Shown piece by piece: positions 9,052 through 18,612 of a stretch of DNA of 64,000 bases. The DNA is from Sphaerisporangium perillae (lineage in GTDB: Bacteria; Actinomycetota; Actinomycetes; Streptosporangiales; Streptosporangiaceae): positions 1 to 64,000 of the forward strand of contig NZ_JALLPO010000048.1 in assembly GCF_023276435.1 (NCBI RefSeq), written 5' to 3'. Position 1 is the stretch's first letter. The number at the start of each line of letters is the position of its first letter. The position numbers and the translations under genes are program-made. The notes beneath the pieces were generated by a model. That model worked only from the letters and a program-made list of their open reading frames with translations. It was not told where the DNA came from and did no database searches.

Positions 9052-12000
9052 GGGTTCTTCCCGCGCAGATTGTTGGTCGCGAAGTCGGTGCTGATGGTGA
9101 TCGGCTTGCTGGCGGCCGACACCAGCGTGGCGGGCAGCAGGTGGGCGTAGGCGGTCTCGTCCAGGTGCGCGGGCTCGACGGCGCGGGCCTTCATCAGGTC
9201 GTACGTCTCGTGCAGCGCCGCCACCAGGTCGTCGGCGTTCCACGTCCCGGTACGGGTGGGCGGGGTGACCAGCAGCATGGCCTGCGGCGGCTCGGAGTCG
9301 GGCTTGTCATAGTGCAGCGCGATCCCGGTCGTCTCCTTCTGCGCCGGGATGACCTCGGTCCACTCGTCCAGCAGCAGGCCGCAGAAGTCGTCGGTCGGCG
9401 GTGTGGGCTTGGCGGCGTAGTGCGCGGTGAACAGCAGCCGGTCCTCATCCAGCGTCGTGCCCGGCGCGAACTCCATGGCCAGCCAGTGGTCGTCGGTCCG
9501 GTACGGCAGCTGGATCGGCACCAGCTGCGGCTCCTCGAAACCGGGCAGATGGCCGAGCAGTCCCCCGTCACCGCGCAGCGCGTCGCTCAGGATCGCCACC
9601 TGCTCCCACAGCCGCGGCTTCTCCCTGACCCGGGCGATGCCGTGCAGCCAGTCGTCCACCGGGAAGTCGCGCCCCGCGTCCTCCAGGTGCTCGATCAGGC
9701 CGCCGCTGTCGTCGCGGGCCTTCTTCCAGTCCGAAGCGAGCGCGGCTGACGGGGTGTACTCCGGTACGGCCAGAACATCCTCGCCGAGCAGCGCCTTGAG
9801 GGTGTCGAGCGCGGCCTCCACCCGGTCGGGCCCGGTCACCGCCGCGTCGTGCTCGGTCAGCGCCGCGTCGGCTGCGGTCAGCCGCTCGGCGATCTCGGCT
9901 TGCAGCGCCCGTGCCCGGTCCAGCAGTTCCTTCCCGTACGCGACGATCACGTCCTCGTACGGGGTCAGCGTCAGCCCGGCCGGGTCCAAGCCGGTCAGCG
10001 GCAGCAGCGCGGCGACCTCGGCCAGCAGCCCGCTCAGCGTCTTCTGGCCGGTGTCGGCGACCTCGCGCAAATCCTGCAGCTTGTTCTGGAACGCCTGCCG
10101 CCGGTTGTTGATGATCGAGCGCAGCTGCTGGGGTGTGTTCGGGCGCGGCGTGGTCGGCGTGGTGGTCAGCAGCCGCTCGATCTGCTGCAGCAGCCGGAAC
10201 CGCTCCGGGGTCGCGGTGGCCGCAGGGAGCGCGTCGTAAGCGGCGATGAGCGCGTTGGCGTCGGCCAGCGCCTTGGCCATCCGGTCGGCGACCTCGTCGA
10301 CGGCCGCGAGCACCTCGGTGTAGCGGTCCCGCCGCCACCCGGCGGCCTCGCCCCAGCCGCTGCGCACCATGCCGAACCCGCCCGTCGTCACGATCAGATC
10401 CCCGTACCGGCGCAGGAACGTGTCGATGCCGCTGATCACCTCGCTGCGCCGGACCGGCGCAGGCGGCTCGGGGAACAGCGGCCCGAGGTCGTTCAGGTAG
10501 CCGGTGACGGCCGTGCGCAGCGCCACCAGCGCGTCCCGCACCGCCACCAGCCGTTCGCGAGGCAGCGTCACGGCCGCGTCGGCGGAGCGGTCGATTGGGG
10601 CGTCCCCAGCGGCCGGGATCAGGTCGGTGGGCCGCACCGGCCGGGACGTGGTCAGCAGCGACCGCAGAGCGGCGATCAGTGGCGACAGCTCGAAGAACGT
10701 CACCTTGCCGGTGATGCGCTTGGTGTGCTCGATCACCAGCCGCGCGTCCGGACGTGGCTGGTCGCGGGTGGCGACCACGCCGATGATCCGGTCGTCCAGA
10801 TCGGTCATCGACGCCTCGCTCGCGGGCCGTACCGCCCACAGCAGGTCGATCGGCCGCAGCCGCAGGTCCCGCTGGGTGACCACGCTGCTGCGGGCCACCC
10901 CGTTGACCGGGTCGGTCCAGGTGACCAGCGCGGCCACGTCCCGCTGGTCGGGCAGCAGCGTGGGCAGCCAGTCGTCCACGGCGGGCTCGGCCTTGGCGCG
11001 CGGGCCTTCGCCTTGTACGGACGGTGCGCTGTGGCCCGGCCGGATGCCCGGCGTCAGCTGCAGAGCCATCCGGTGGGTCAAGGTGGTGCCGCTGCGCGGT
11101 GTCCGGACCACCTCGGGTTCGGGTGCGACGCCTTCCTTCGCGTAGGCGTCGAGGGTCGTCGTCGCCCGCTCGGGATTGCCTGCGAGCGCCTGGTGCGTGC
11201 TCTCGGCCACCGCCAGGTCGGCCAGCGCGTCGTGGATGTCGAGGAGCCGGTGCACCTCCTCGTTGATGGCCTTGCGCTGGTTGGTGTCGGGGTCCGGGAG
11301 CCCCTGGGCGCCGAACGGGTAGACGTCCGCGCCGGGCACCTGGGTCACCCGCCGCACGAGTTCGAGGCCGTCGATGACGTTGCGGGCCTCGACCAGCTCG
11401 ACGGCGGTGCCCGGGGCCGGCTTGGTCTCCTCGATCCGCCCGGCCCGCAGCGGGAAGGCCCCGCGCAGCGCGGTGATGAACGAGTCCAGCTCGGCATCCG
11501 GATACCGGTCGTGCAGGGCCCGTTCGAGCCGGTAGCCGAGCAGGGCGCCCTGTGACTGTCCCTGCCGCAGCCCGTCCAGCAAGGTCAGCGCCACCCGGAC
11601 CCGTTCGGAACTCAGGTTGACGGCGAACATGTGTCGGTCGGCGGGACTGGCGTTGGCGATGTATCCGGCGCGGAGGACCGCGGCGGTGGTGGCCTGCGCT
11701 GGCGAGGGAGCGTGGATGTAACCGCCGTTGGCCTTGTCGTGCATCAGCGGCTGCGCGCCCGGCGGGTTGAACAGCTGCCCGAGGTCGCCGGTCAGCTCGA
11801 CCTGCGTCATGCCGGGGCGCGGCTTGGGCCGTACCTCCTCCAGCCAGCCGTACGCACCGAGGTGGATGCCGCGCCGGGCCGGTCCCGTGCCGGACGACCC
11901 GTACCGCAGCTCCGCGAGCCGCTCGTTGACCAGCCCCAAGCGCCAAGCGTCGAGCCGGTAGGTCGCGCAGTCCAGGTGCTCGGTCAGCACCCGTTCCAGC

Positions 12001-14285
12001 CGGGCGGTCGGCAGCCCGGCCAGGTGTTTCAGCACGTCGATCTGTTCGGCGAGCTGCGCGGTGGCCGGGCTCTGCCTGATGACCTCGGGGATGAAGCTCG
12101 CCACCAGCCGGTCTGGGCTGCCGGTGATGGCCCGGTCCGGCGAGTACAGCTGGCGGAACCGGCTCTCGCTCTCCACTGGGGGTGCGCCGGGCCGGTTGGG
12201 CCGTACGTGGACGAACAGCGGATCGCGCGCGGGTGGCACCGTGCTCCCGGCTGCGGCGGCCAGGCGGCGGGCGGCGTCCTCCCAGGCGAGCAGGACCGCG
12301 TGCCGCGCCAGCAGATACAGCAGCGCCGCAGGCGGCTTGTCGCCTTTGAAGCCCAGTTCGAGCCGGATGGTCTCCAGGTCGTGCTCGGCGTGCTGGGCGA
12401 GCCAGTGCAGGTAGTTGCCGCCGTCGGGAAGGTACGCGCGGATGTGGTCGGTCTCCGACAGCGGCCGGTCATCGACCAGCGGCCCGAGCAGCGGGTACTG
12501 GTCGCCCACGAACAGCCGCCGGATCACCTCCGGGTCGGCTCCAGGCGGGATGGCGTAGCCGAGGCGGTTGAGCAGGGCACGGATCGGCTGCGGCATGTTG
12601 AGCTGGTCCAGCGCGGGGATGACGCGCGGGCCGCCGCTGTTGAGGTTCTCCCGGTTGAAGATGTCCTCGACGCTCTCCGCGTACCGCTGGTAGAACTCCG
12701 CCGACGTCGGATGCAGCGCCAGGATGTCCAGCAGCAGCTGGTGCGGGTCCCCGCCCTTGCCCAGGTAGCTGACCTTCGCGACGGCCTTCTGCCAGTCCCC
12801 CGCCGCGACGCTGAGCAGCTTGTACAGCGCGCGGCGGTGCGTCGCGCTTTCCGGGAAGGTCATCTTGGAGAAGGCGGTGGTGGGCAGGATGCCGTACGGC
12901 TGCCGCCCGATCTTGACCGCCGGGACCGGGCCGCGCCCCGACACGTACCGCACGAAGAACTCGCGCGTCTGGTCGACCGCCTGCTCGGACAGGATCGGAT
13001 GCATCATGCCGCGCAGGTACGCGCCCCAGGTCGCGGGCCACAGGGCGATGTTGGCCGCGCGGGCGTCACGCTGGTCGGTGCCGTCGGCGTTGGGCATGCC
13101 GGTCAGCACGGCCGGGTCGATGCCGAGCAGGTCGGCCAGCCACTGCCCGTCGGTCCGGGTCCGCCAGTCGTCAGGCGCGTCCGCCGCCGCGAACCCGAAC
13201 GCGGTGCGCAGCGCGGCCTCGGCTTCGGCGCGGCGGTCCTGGCCGGCGGGGGCGGCCTCGCTGTTGTTGGTTGGGGTGCCCTGCGGCAGCAGCCCGTACC
13301 CGGACGGGCTGCGCAGCTGCCGGGTGATGAGGTCGGCCAGTTGGACGGCCGTCTGCTCGGGGCCGGACCGCTCCCGCAGCCCGAACACCACTAGCCGGTC
13401 CAGGCCGTTGCGGATCTGCGGGGTGAGTGGGATGCGCAGGCCCATGCCGAGCGTCACCGCCCGCCCGAAGTCGGTCAGCCACTGTAGCTCGTCGGGCACC
13501 CGCAGCGCGCCGGTCTGCTCGTCCACCTTGAGCTGCTTGTCGGTGTCGGCCTCGGGGTCGGGGCTGACCGCGAGCGCGTCGGGCACCGCCTCGCCGGTCG
13601 CTGTCAGTATCCGCTCGCCGCCCACGTATCCGAGCACGGTGAAGCGGTCCGGCAGGAGCCTGGCCTTCGCCGCCTGGGTCCACGACTGCTCGGCCAGGCT
13701 TCCCGCAGCCGGTGGCGGCAGCACGAGGAACGCGACCATCACCGCGTCGCCGACAGCGGTAGGCGCGGCGTCGATGCCCACCGGGCGCCGGGACCGGATT
13801 GTGTCCGCACGGCCGGCCCCGACGTCGGCGCGCAGCGCGGTGTCGGCGGCGCGCAGCTTGGCCCGGTCGCCGTGCGCGCGCCACACCGCCGTCCAGTACG
13901 TGACGGTCGGTTGCCGGTCGGCGGCCGGTACGGCCTGGCCGGTCACGACCACCAGCACGGTCGCGGCCTCCGGCACCGTCGCGGGCCGATCGGCGGGGTT
14001 GACGGGGGTACGGGTCTGCAGCAGCCAGCTGGCCCGGCCGCCGGGCACCCGAGCGACCAGCTCCTGCCAGGCCGCCTGCTCGGCCACCGCGTTCCCGCCG
14101 GTCCGCCAGTGCGCCGTCCAGTACGCGTCCACCGCGGTGATCTCGGCGCGGGTCGGTTTGGGCTCGAACTTATCGGTGCACCACTCGTCCGGGAAGATCC
14201 GTACCAGCAGCTCGGTGGCGGTGAACCGGGTCTCCACCCGGACCGGGCCGAGCAGTACCGGGAAGTCGTCGCTGAGCGCGGTCAC
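9048..14285 (-). CDS. giant uncharacterised protein, 1745 residues
   Basis: Start GTG 14285 (MTALSDDFPVLLGPVRVE) overlaps the preceding stop as GTGA. The N-terminal 160 residues contain two related segments, DAYWTAHWRTGG at about 53 and VTYWTAVWRAHGD at about 128, suggesting an internal duplication. The centre is mixed alpha/beta. The region around residues 1350-1600 is strongly helical and probably coiled (YKE/ALQAEIAERLTAADAALTEHDAAV). No signal peptide, membrane helix or enzymatic motif is evident. I do not recognise a named family. The partners are almost certainly the 1045- and 605-residue proteins on either side, given the four-base overlaps at both ends. Confidence 0.85.
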   Translation of the reverse strand: MTALSDDFPVLLGPVRVETRFTATELLVRIFPDEWCTDKFEPKPTRAEITAVDAYWTAHWRTGGNAVAEQAAWQELVARVPGGRASWLLQTRTPVNPADRPATVPEAATVLVVVTGQAVPAADRQPTVTYWTAVWRAHGDRAKLRAADTALRADVGAGRADTIRSRRPVGIDAAPTAVGDAVMVAFLVLPPPAAGSLAEQSWTQAAKARLLPDRFTVLGYVGGERILTATGEAVPDALAVSPDPEADTDKQLKVDEQTGALRVPDELQWLTDFGRAVTLGMGLRIPLTPQIRNGLDRLVVFGLRERSGPEQTAVQLADLITRQLRSPSGYGLLPQGTPTNNSEAAPAGQDRRAEAEAALRTAFGFAAADAPDDWRTRTDGQWLADLLGIDPAVLTGMPNADGTDQRDARAANIALWPATWGAYLRGMMHPILSEQAVDQTREFFVRYVSGRGPVPAVKIGRQPYGILPTTAFSKMTFPESATHRRALYKLLSVAAGDWQKAVAKVSYLGKGGDPHQLLLDILALHPTSAEFYQRYAESVEDIFNRENLNSGGPRVIPALDQLNMPQPIRALLNRLGYAIPPGADPEVIRRLFVGDQYPLLGPLVDDRPLSETDHIRAYLPDGGNYLHWLAQHAEHDLETIRLELGFKGDKPPAALLYLLARHAVLLAWEDAARRLAAAAGSTVPPARDPLFVHVRPNRPGAPPVESESRFRQLYSPDRAITGSPDRLVASFIPEVIRQSPATAQLAEQIDVLKHLAGLPTARLERVLTEHLDCATYRLDAWRLGLVNERLAELRYGSSGTGPARRGIHLGAYGWLEEVRPKPRPGMTQVELTGDLGQLFNPPGAQPLMHDKANGGYIHAPSPAQATTAAVLRAGYIANASPADRHMFAVNLSSERVRVALTLLDGLRQGQSQGALLGYRLERALHDRYPDAELDSFITALRGAFPLRAGRIEETKPAPGTAVELVEARNVIDGLELVRRVTQVPGADVYPFGAQGLPDPDTNQRKAINEEVHRLLDIHDALADLAVAESTHQALAGNPERATTTLDAYAKEGVAPEPEVVRTPRSGTTLTHRMALQLTPGIRPGHSAPSVQGEGPRAKAEPAVDDWLPTLLPDQRDVAALVTWTDPVNGVARSSVVTQRDLRLRPIDLLWAVRPASEASMTDLDDRIIGVVATRDQPRPDARLVIEHTKRITGKVTFFELSPLIAALRSLLTTSRPVRPTDLIPAAGDAPIDRSADAAVTLPRERLVAVRDALVALRTAVTGYLNDLGPLFPEPPAPVRRSEVISGIDTFLRRYGDLIVTTGGFGMVRSGWGEAAGWRRDRYTEVLAAVDEVADRMAKALADANALIAAYDALPAATATPERFRLLQQIERLLTTTPTTPRPNTPQQLRSIINNRRQAFQNKLQDLREVADTGQKTLSGLLAEVAALLPLTGLDPAGLTLTPYEDVIVAYGKELLDRARALQAEIAERLTAADAALTEHDAAVTGPDRVEAALDTLKALLGEDVLAVPEYTPSAALASDWKKARDDSGGLIEHLEDAGRDFPVDDWLHGIARVREKPRLWEQVAILSDALRGDGGLLGHLPGFEEPQLVPIQLPYRTDDHWLAMEFAPGTTLDEDRLLFTAHYAAKPTPPTDDFCGLLLDEWTEVIPAQKETTGIALHYDKPDSEPPQAMLLVTPPTRTGTWNADDLVAALHETYDLMKARAVEPAHLDETAYAHLLPATLVSAASKPITISTDFATNNLRGKNP

Positions 14286-17200
14286 AGCAGCATCTCCTGA
14301 GCGTGGACGGCCATCAGCACCGGCGCCTGGAACAGCATGTAGGCCACGTCGGCCGAGCTCAGCCCGCCGTGCCAGACGGGCAGGAACGCGTCCTCCAGGT
14401 GCTGGTCGTTCTTCTCGGCGTCGGCGGCGGGGTCGTCGAAGTCCTTGAGCGGGACCTGCACGGTGCTCGCGTCGAGCCGGATGAACCCGGTCCCACCCGG
14501 GTCCACGTCGGCCCACGTCAGGTCGCTCCACACCTCGACCGGGGTGGGCGGGCCCTCGTCCGCGCCGAACCTGGGGTCGCCGGGACGTTCCTGGATCACG
14601 AAGAACCAGCCCGCCGCGCCAGTGGCGAAGTTGCCCTTGGCCTCGGCCGCCGTCAGGTCGAAGCCGAGCAGCGTCAGGTCGGGGTCCACCTTGGCCTCGT
14701 ACAGCGGGAGCCTGATCTCCTCCAGCGTCGGGTGCGCCGGGTCGGCGAGCTTGACCGGGACCCGTTCCTGGGCCGGGTCCGGCGGTCCCGACTCGGGCTG
14801 CCAGCGGGCGCGGTGCGCGTAGATGGCGGCGTTCGGGTACTTCTTCAGCAGGTCGCCGCGGATGACCAGCACGAGGTCGTCAGCCTGCTCGCCGGTCTCC
14901 CGCGCGTCGTTCTCACCGAGCTTGGCGGCCTTGGGCCAGGTGTGCAGCGGCTGGATGTCGTACTGCTTCACGCCCCCGCGCGTGTCCCAGAACTGCCGGA
15001 AAGGCGAGCCGCGCTGGTCGGTGGGGTACTCGCGCCAGAGCAGCTCGCGGGCCATCTCGTGGTTGAGCCCGACGAGGTAGGACTCGATGAACTCCTGGTT
15101 GGTCTCCAGCAGCGTCACCGTGTTCTGCGGGATCAGCCCGAGGTTGGGGGCGAAGTAGTCCACCGACAGGTCCAGCAGCGCCTTGTACATCGGCAGGTCG
15201 ATGACGGGATAGGCCATCGCCTCGATGAACCGCTCGGCGAACGACTGCAGCCGTTCGGGCAGGCCGACCAACGTCAGCAGGCTGGTGGGCACGGTCTTCT
15301 CGGCGCGCAGGCCGATCATCATCGCGTCGGTGGTGGCGCGGACGTTCAGCGGGTCGTCGCCGCCCTCGGTCTGGCCACCGACGCCCGCCGCGTGCCAGCC
15401 CCGGTAGATGTCGCGTAGCCCGTCCTTGAACCGCTTGGCCTCCTCGCTGTCGTCGCCGCCTTCGGAGGGGACGAACGTGTCGCCCGGCAAGGTGATCCGG
15501 AAGTTGGCGCTGTGCGGAAGCTGGTCGACCGGATCGGCTGGGTCGGCCTCGGTGGCGGCCGTGAGCCCGATCGGCGGTGGTGCTGGGTGCAGGACATCGT
15601 TCAGCTGCTTGGGCGTCACCACCGCGTCGGGAGTCTCCTTGGCGGCGGCCGCCGTCACGGGGTCGCCCGGGTCGTCCATCCGCGGGATCAGCGCGTCGGG
15701 CGGCTTGGTCTCGCTGAACGGCAGGTCGCGGATCAGCCGCCCCGGCCGCAGCATCCGCCGCATCGGCGGGGACAGCGGCGCGGCCGTCACGCGGCTGCGC
15801 GCCACGTGGAACCCGACCGCGACCCGCTCGCCCTCGACCGCCACCGCCCCGCGCAGGGCCCGATCACGCGTGGTCACCCGCGAGTTGGCGGGAGCGGTGA
15901 GTACGAGGGCCTTGCCGGACGGCACCGGCTCGTCGGCCAGCGTGATCGGTGCGGCGGCGGGCTCCACATGCTTGGCCTGCAGTACGGTCCCGACCTCGCG
16001 GGCGAGCTGGGCGGCGCGGATCTTGGCGTTGGCCGCCAGCACGTCGCCGGCCTGCGCCCAGGCGGCGACCATGAACTCCTCCTGCCGCTCCTGGACGACG
16101 CGGGTACCCAGGTGGGCGGCGACGCGGAAGCGCGGGTCCAGGTTGAGCCGGTGCACCCAGTTGCGGTCGGGCGTGATCGGGCTGCCGTCGCGCTTGGTCA
16201 GCAGCCGGTTCGCGGGGGCGTGCCAGCGCCCGTACAGCGGCGGGGTGATGATCGGATCGACCTCGCCCGCCACGTCCTGCACCCCGTAGGCGGCGTGCGC
16301 GGCGGCCGGGGTCTGGTCAAGGTAGGCATCGGCCAGGTTGATCAGTCCGGCGAGGGCCCTCTGGAACAGGTGCGGGTACGGCTCGTCCCACTTGTCGTAG
16401 ACGTCGCCCTTGGGCCGGTTGGGCGACTGGAGTGCGCCGCCCAGCTTGAGCACGCCGTGCAGCTCCGCCGGGCCGGTGATGGGCGGCAGCCCGGGCCCGG
16501 CCGAGTTGTGCACGTCGAGGTCGCGGCGGCCGATGGCCGGGTCGGCGGGCCGGGGCTCCAGCAGCCGGACCAGGTACTCGAAGTCACCCGCGCTGCCGGT
16601 GCCGAAGAACCAGCGGTGGTAGTACGGCAACGTTGCGGGCTCGGGGCGGCCCGGGTAGTCGGGGCCCCAGCTGGAGTGCAGCGCGCCCGGCGCGGTGGCC
16701 GGGTCCAGGCCGAGCCCGGCCAGGCGGCCCGTCTCGAACGCGGGGACCAGGAACGCGTGGTAGCCGCTGTTGGGCATGAGCCGCCGCGGGCACATCAGCC
16801 GCGAGCACGCCAGGTCGGCGTTGGTGCTCAGCACCTGGCGCAGGGCGGCGAGCGCACCGGCGGGATCGTCGTTGGCGACCAGGCCGTCCAGCTCGCCGTT
16901 GACGTGCACGTGCGCCCACGCGCCGAGCTGGCCCGGCGGCGGCAGCGTCCCGGCCGGGTCCTTGACCTGGATCGACGGCAGCGGCCGCCCGGCGACCGCG
17001 CCCTCGGTGAACTCCGCGCCCGGGTCGCCCGCGGGCTCGGCCGCTCCGGCGAGCACGACGAGCGCCAGCCAGGGCAGCAGCCGCTTGTTGGCCCCGTCGG
17101 GCGGGGCCGGGCTGTAACTCCACGGCAGGCCCTCGTCGTAGAACTCGATGTGCGCCAGGTAGTTGGGCTCCACGTTGGTGATCCATGGACGCGGCTCCAC

Positions 17201-17419
17201 CCGCGAGATCACCCGGGGATCGACCCCCACCACGTCGCCCGGCCCGTACAGCTGCACGGCCTTATCGACGTCGCGGGTGATCGTGTCGCCGGACACGCCG
17301 TCCCCGGTCAGCCGCAGCTTGACCGGGATGACGGCCCGGTCGGCGGTGCCCGGATCGGTCGTGATCCGGGTGCTGAGGCCGGTCCGCAGCCACGGCAGGA
17401 AGGAGTACGCGTTGCTCAC
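14282..17419 (-). CDS. uncharacterised 1045-residue protein
   Basis: Start GTG 17419 (MSNAYSFLPWLRTGL) overlaps the Kelch gene stop as GTGA. The N-terminal half has distinctive stretches: FLPWLRTGLSTRIT, VQLYGPGDVVGVDPR, RPWITNVEPNYLAHIEFYDE, LLPWLALVVL and SRLMCPRRLMPNSGYHAFLVPAFETGRLAG. These look like a conserved bacterial hypothetical family rather than chance. No signal peptide or catalytic motif is visible. The C-terminal half contains repeated loops with Asp/Pro and ends MLFQAPVLMAVHAQEMLL. Coupled on both sides to its neighbours, it probably acts in the same complex. Confidence 0.85.
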   Translation of the reverse strand: MSNAYSFLPWLRTGLSTRITTDPGTADRAVIPVKLRLTGDGVSGDTITRDVDKAVQLYGPGDVVGVDPRVISRVEPRPWITNVEPNYLAHIEFYDEGLPWSYSPAPPDGANKRLLPWLALVVLAGAAEPAGDPGAEFTEGAVAGRPLPSIQVKDPAGTLPPPGQLGAWAHVHVNGELDGLVANDDPAGALAALRQVLSTNADLACSRLMCPRRLMPNSGYHAFLVPAFETGRLAGLGLDPATAPGALHSSWGPDYPGRPEPATLPYYHRWFFGTGSAGDFEYLVRLLEPRPADPAIGRRDLDVHNSAGPGLPPITGPAELHGVLKLGGALQSPNRPKGDVYDKWDEPYPHLFQRALAGLINLADAYLDQTPAAAHAAYGVQDVAGEVDPIITPPLYGRWHAPANRLLTKRDGSPITPDRNWVHRLNLDPRFRVAAHLGTRVVQERQEEFMVAAWAQAGDVLAANAKIRAAQLAREVGTVLQAKHVEPAAAPITLADEPVPSGKALVLTAPANSRVTTRDRALRGAVAVEGERVAVGFHVARSRVTAAPLSPPMRRMLRPGRLIRDLPFSETKPPDALIPRMDDPGDPVTAAAAKETPDAVVTPKQLNDVLHPAPPPIGLTAATEADPADPVDQLPHSANFRITLPGDTFVPSEGGDDSEEAKRFKDGLRDIYRGWHAAGVGGQTEGGDDPLNVRATTDAMMIGLRAEKTVPTSLLTLVGLPERLQSFAERFIEAMAYPVIDLPMYKALLDLSVDYFAPNLGLIPQNTVTLLETNQEFIESYLVGLNHEMARELLWREYPTDQRGSPFRQFWDTRGGVKQYDIQPLHTWPKAAKLGENDARETGEQADDLVLVIRGDLLKKYPNAAIYAHRARWQPESGPPDPAQERVPVKLADPAHPTLEEIRLPLYEAKVDPDLTLLGFDLTAAEAKGNFATGAAGWFFVIQERPGDPRFGADEGPPTPVEVWSDLTWADVDPGGTGFIRLDASTVQVPLKDFDDPAADAEKNDQHLEDAFLPVWHGGLSSADVAYMLFQAPVLMAVHAQEMLL

Positions 17420-18597
17420 GATGTCACCGGGCCGGTGCCGAAGATCTCGCTGGTGGCGGTGACCTCGGTGGCGCCGGAGTCGGCGGCGGCAGGGCCCGCG
17501 CGGGTGATGCCGCCGGTGACCAGCACCTTGCCGCCGGTCAGCGGGACGGCGGCGAACCCCCACCGGCCGGCCGCCAGACCGCCCGCCGGGCTCCAGTTCC
17601 GGGTGGCCGCGTCGAAGATCAGCGCGCTGGCGTAGCCGACGCCGTTGTCCGGGCTGTCGGTGCCGCCGACCACGAGCACCTTGCCCCCGCCCAGTGAGAC
17701 CGACCGATGCAGGCCGCGCCCGGCGGGCATGTCCTGCACCGCGCTCCACGCGCCCGCGACGGGGTTGAACGTCTCGGCGGTGGCCCTGCTGAACGGGTCG
17801 AAGGTGCCGTTGCCCGGTGCGCCCGGAGGGCTGCCGCCACTGGCCAGGACGGTGCCGTCCGGGAGCAGCGTGGCCTGGTGCCCGCTGCGCGCCACCAGCA
17901 GGCTCCCGGTCGGCGTCCAGGTACCGCCGGTGCCCGAGGCCGGGTCATACAGCTCGCAGAAGGCCAGTGCCGCGTCGGTCTCGCGGGACACGGGCGCGCT
18001 GCCGCCGACCACTAGCACCTTGCCGGTGTTGAGCACGAGCGCCGGGTGGCCGCAGCGCGCGTCGGTCATCGCGGTGACCTCCGTCCATGCGCCGGTGTCC
18101 GGGTCGTAGACTTCGGCCGAGCGCAGCGCCTTGACCGACTGCCCGGACCGGGTGGTGCAGCCGCCCGCAACGAGCACCTTTTTGTCGGGCAGCAGCACCG
18201 CGCTGTGCCCCCACCGGCCGGTCTTCAGGCTGCCGGTCGCGGTCCAGGTGCCCTGCGTGGGGTCGAACACCTCGGCGGAGGCCAGTCCGGCGGACGGGAA
18301 CGTCGCCGCCCCGGTGATGCCGCCGGTGACCAGCACCTTGCCGCTGCCCAGCAGGGTGACGGTGTGCAGCCGCCTGGCGGTGTGCAGCGCGGCGGCGGCC
18401 GTCCACGTCTTGGCGGCCGGGTCGTACAACGCCACCTGCCCCAGCGCGGCTCCGGCGGCGTCGGCTCCTCCGGCCACCAGGACCTTCCCGCTGGCGAGCA
18501 CGACCGGGCCGTCGTGCTGGCCGGACCACACGCGTGCGGAGGGGAGGGCCCCGGTGCTCGTCCACTGTCCGGTAGCCGCCACGGTGGGACTGGTCAT
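17416..18597 (-). CDS. free-standing seven-bladed Kelch propeller
   Basis: A 393-residue protein starting ATG 18597 with GGAGG six bases upstream. It is made almost entirely of Kelch blades: seven strands of the form GKVLVAGG / GKVLVTGG / KKVLVAGG / GKVLVVGG / GTVLASGG / GKVLVVGG / GKVLVTGG, each followed by a Y/F-D-P-x-T-x-x-W turn. A seven-blade closed beta-propeller is expected, normally a protein- or glycan-binding platform. No signal peptide is present. It is clearly paralogous, blade by blade, to the C-terminal domain of the 1569-residue protein encoded 15 bases upstream. Confidence 0.92.
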   Translation of the reverse strand: MTSPTVAATGQWTSTGALPSARVWSGQHDGPVVLASGKVLVAGGADAAGAALGQVALYDPAAKTWTAAAALHTARRLHTVTLLGSGKVLVTGGITGAATFPSAGLASAEVFDPTQGTWTATGSLKTGRWGHSAVLLPDKKVLVAGGCTTRSGQSVKALRSAEVYDPDTGAWTEVTAMTDARCGHPALVLNTGKVLVVGGSAPVSRETDAALAFCELYDPASGTGGTWTPTGSLLVARSGHQATLLPDGTVLASGGSPPGAPGNGTFDPFSRATAETFNPVAGAWSAVQDMPAGRGLHRSVSLGGGKVLVVGGTDSPDNGVGYASALIFDAATRNWSPAGGLAAGRWGFAAVPLTGGKVLVTGGITRAGPAAADSGATEVTATSEIFGTGPVTS

Positions 18598-18612
18598 GGG
18601 GTGCCTCCGTCG

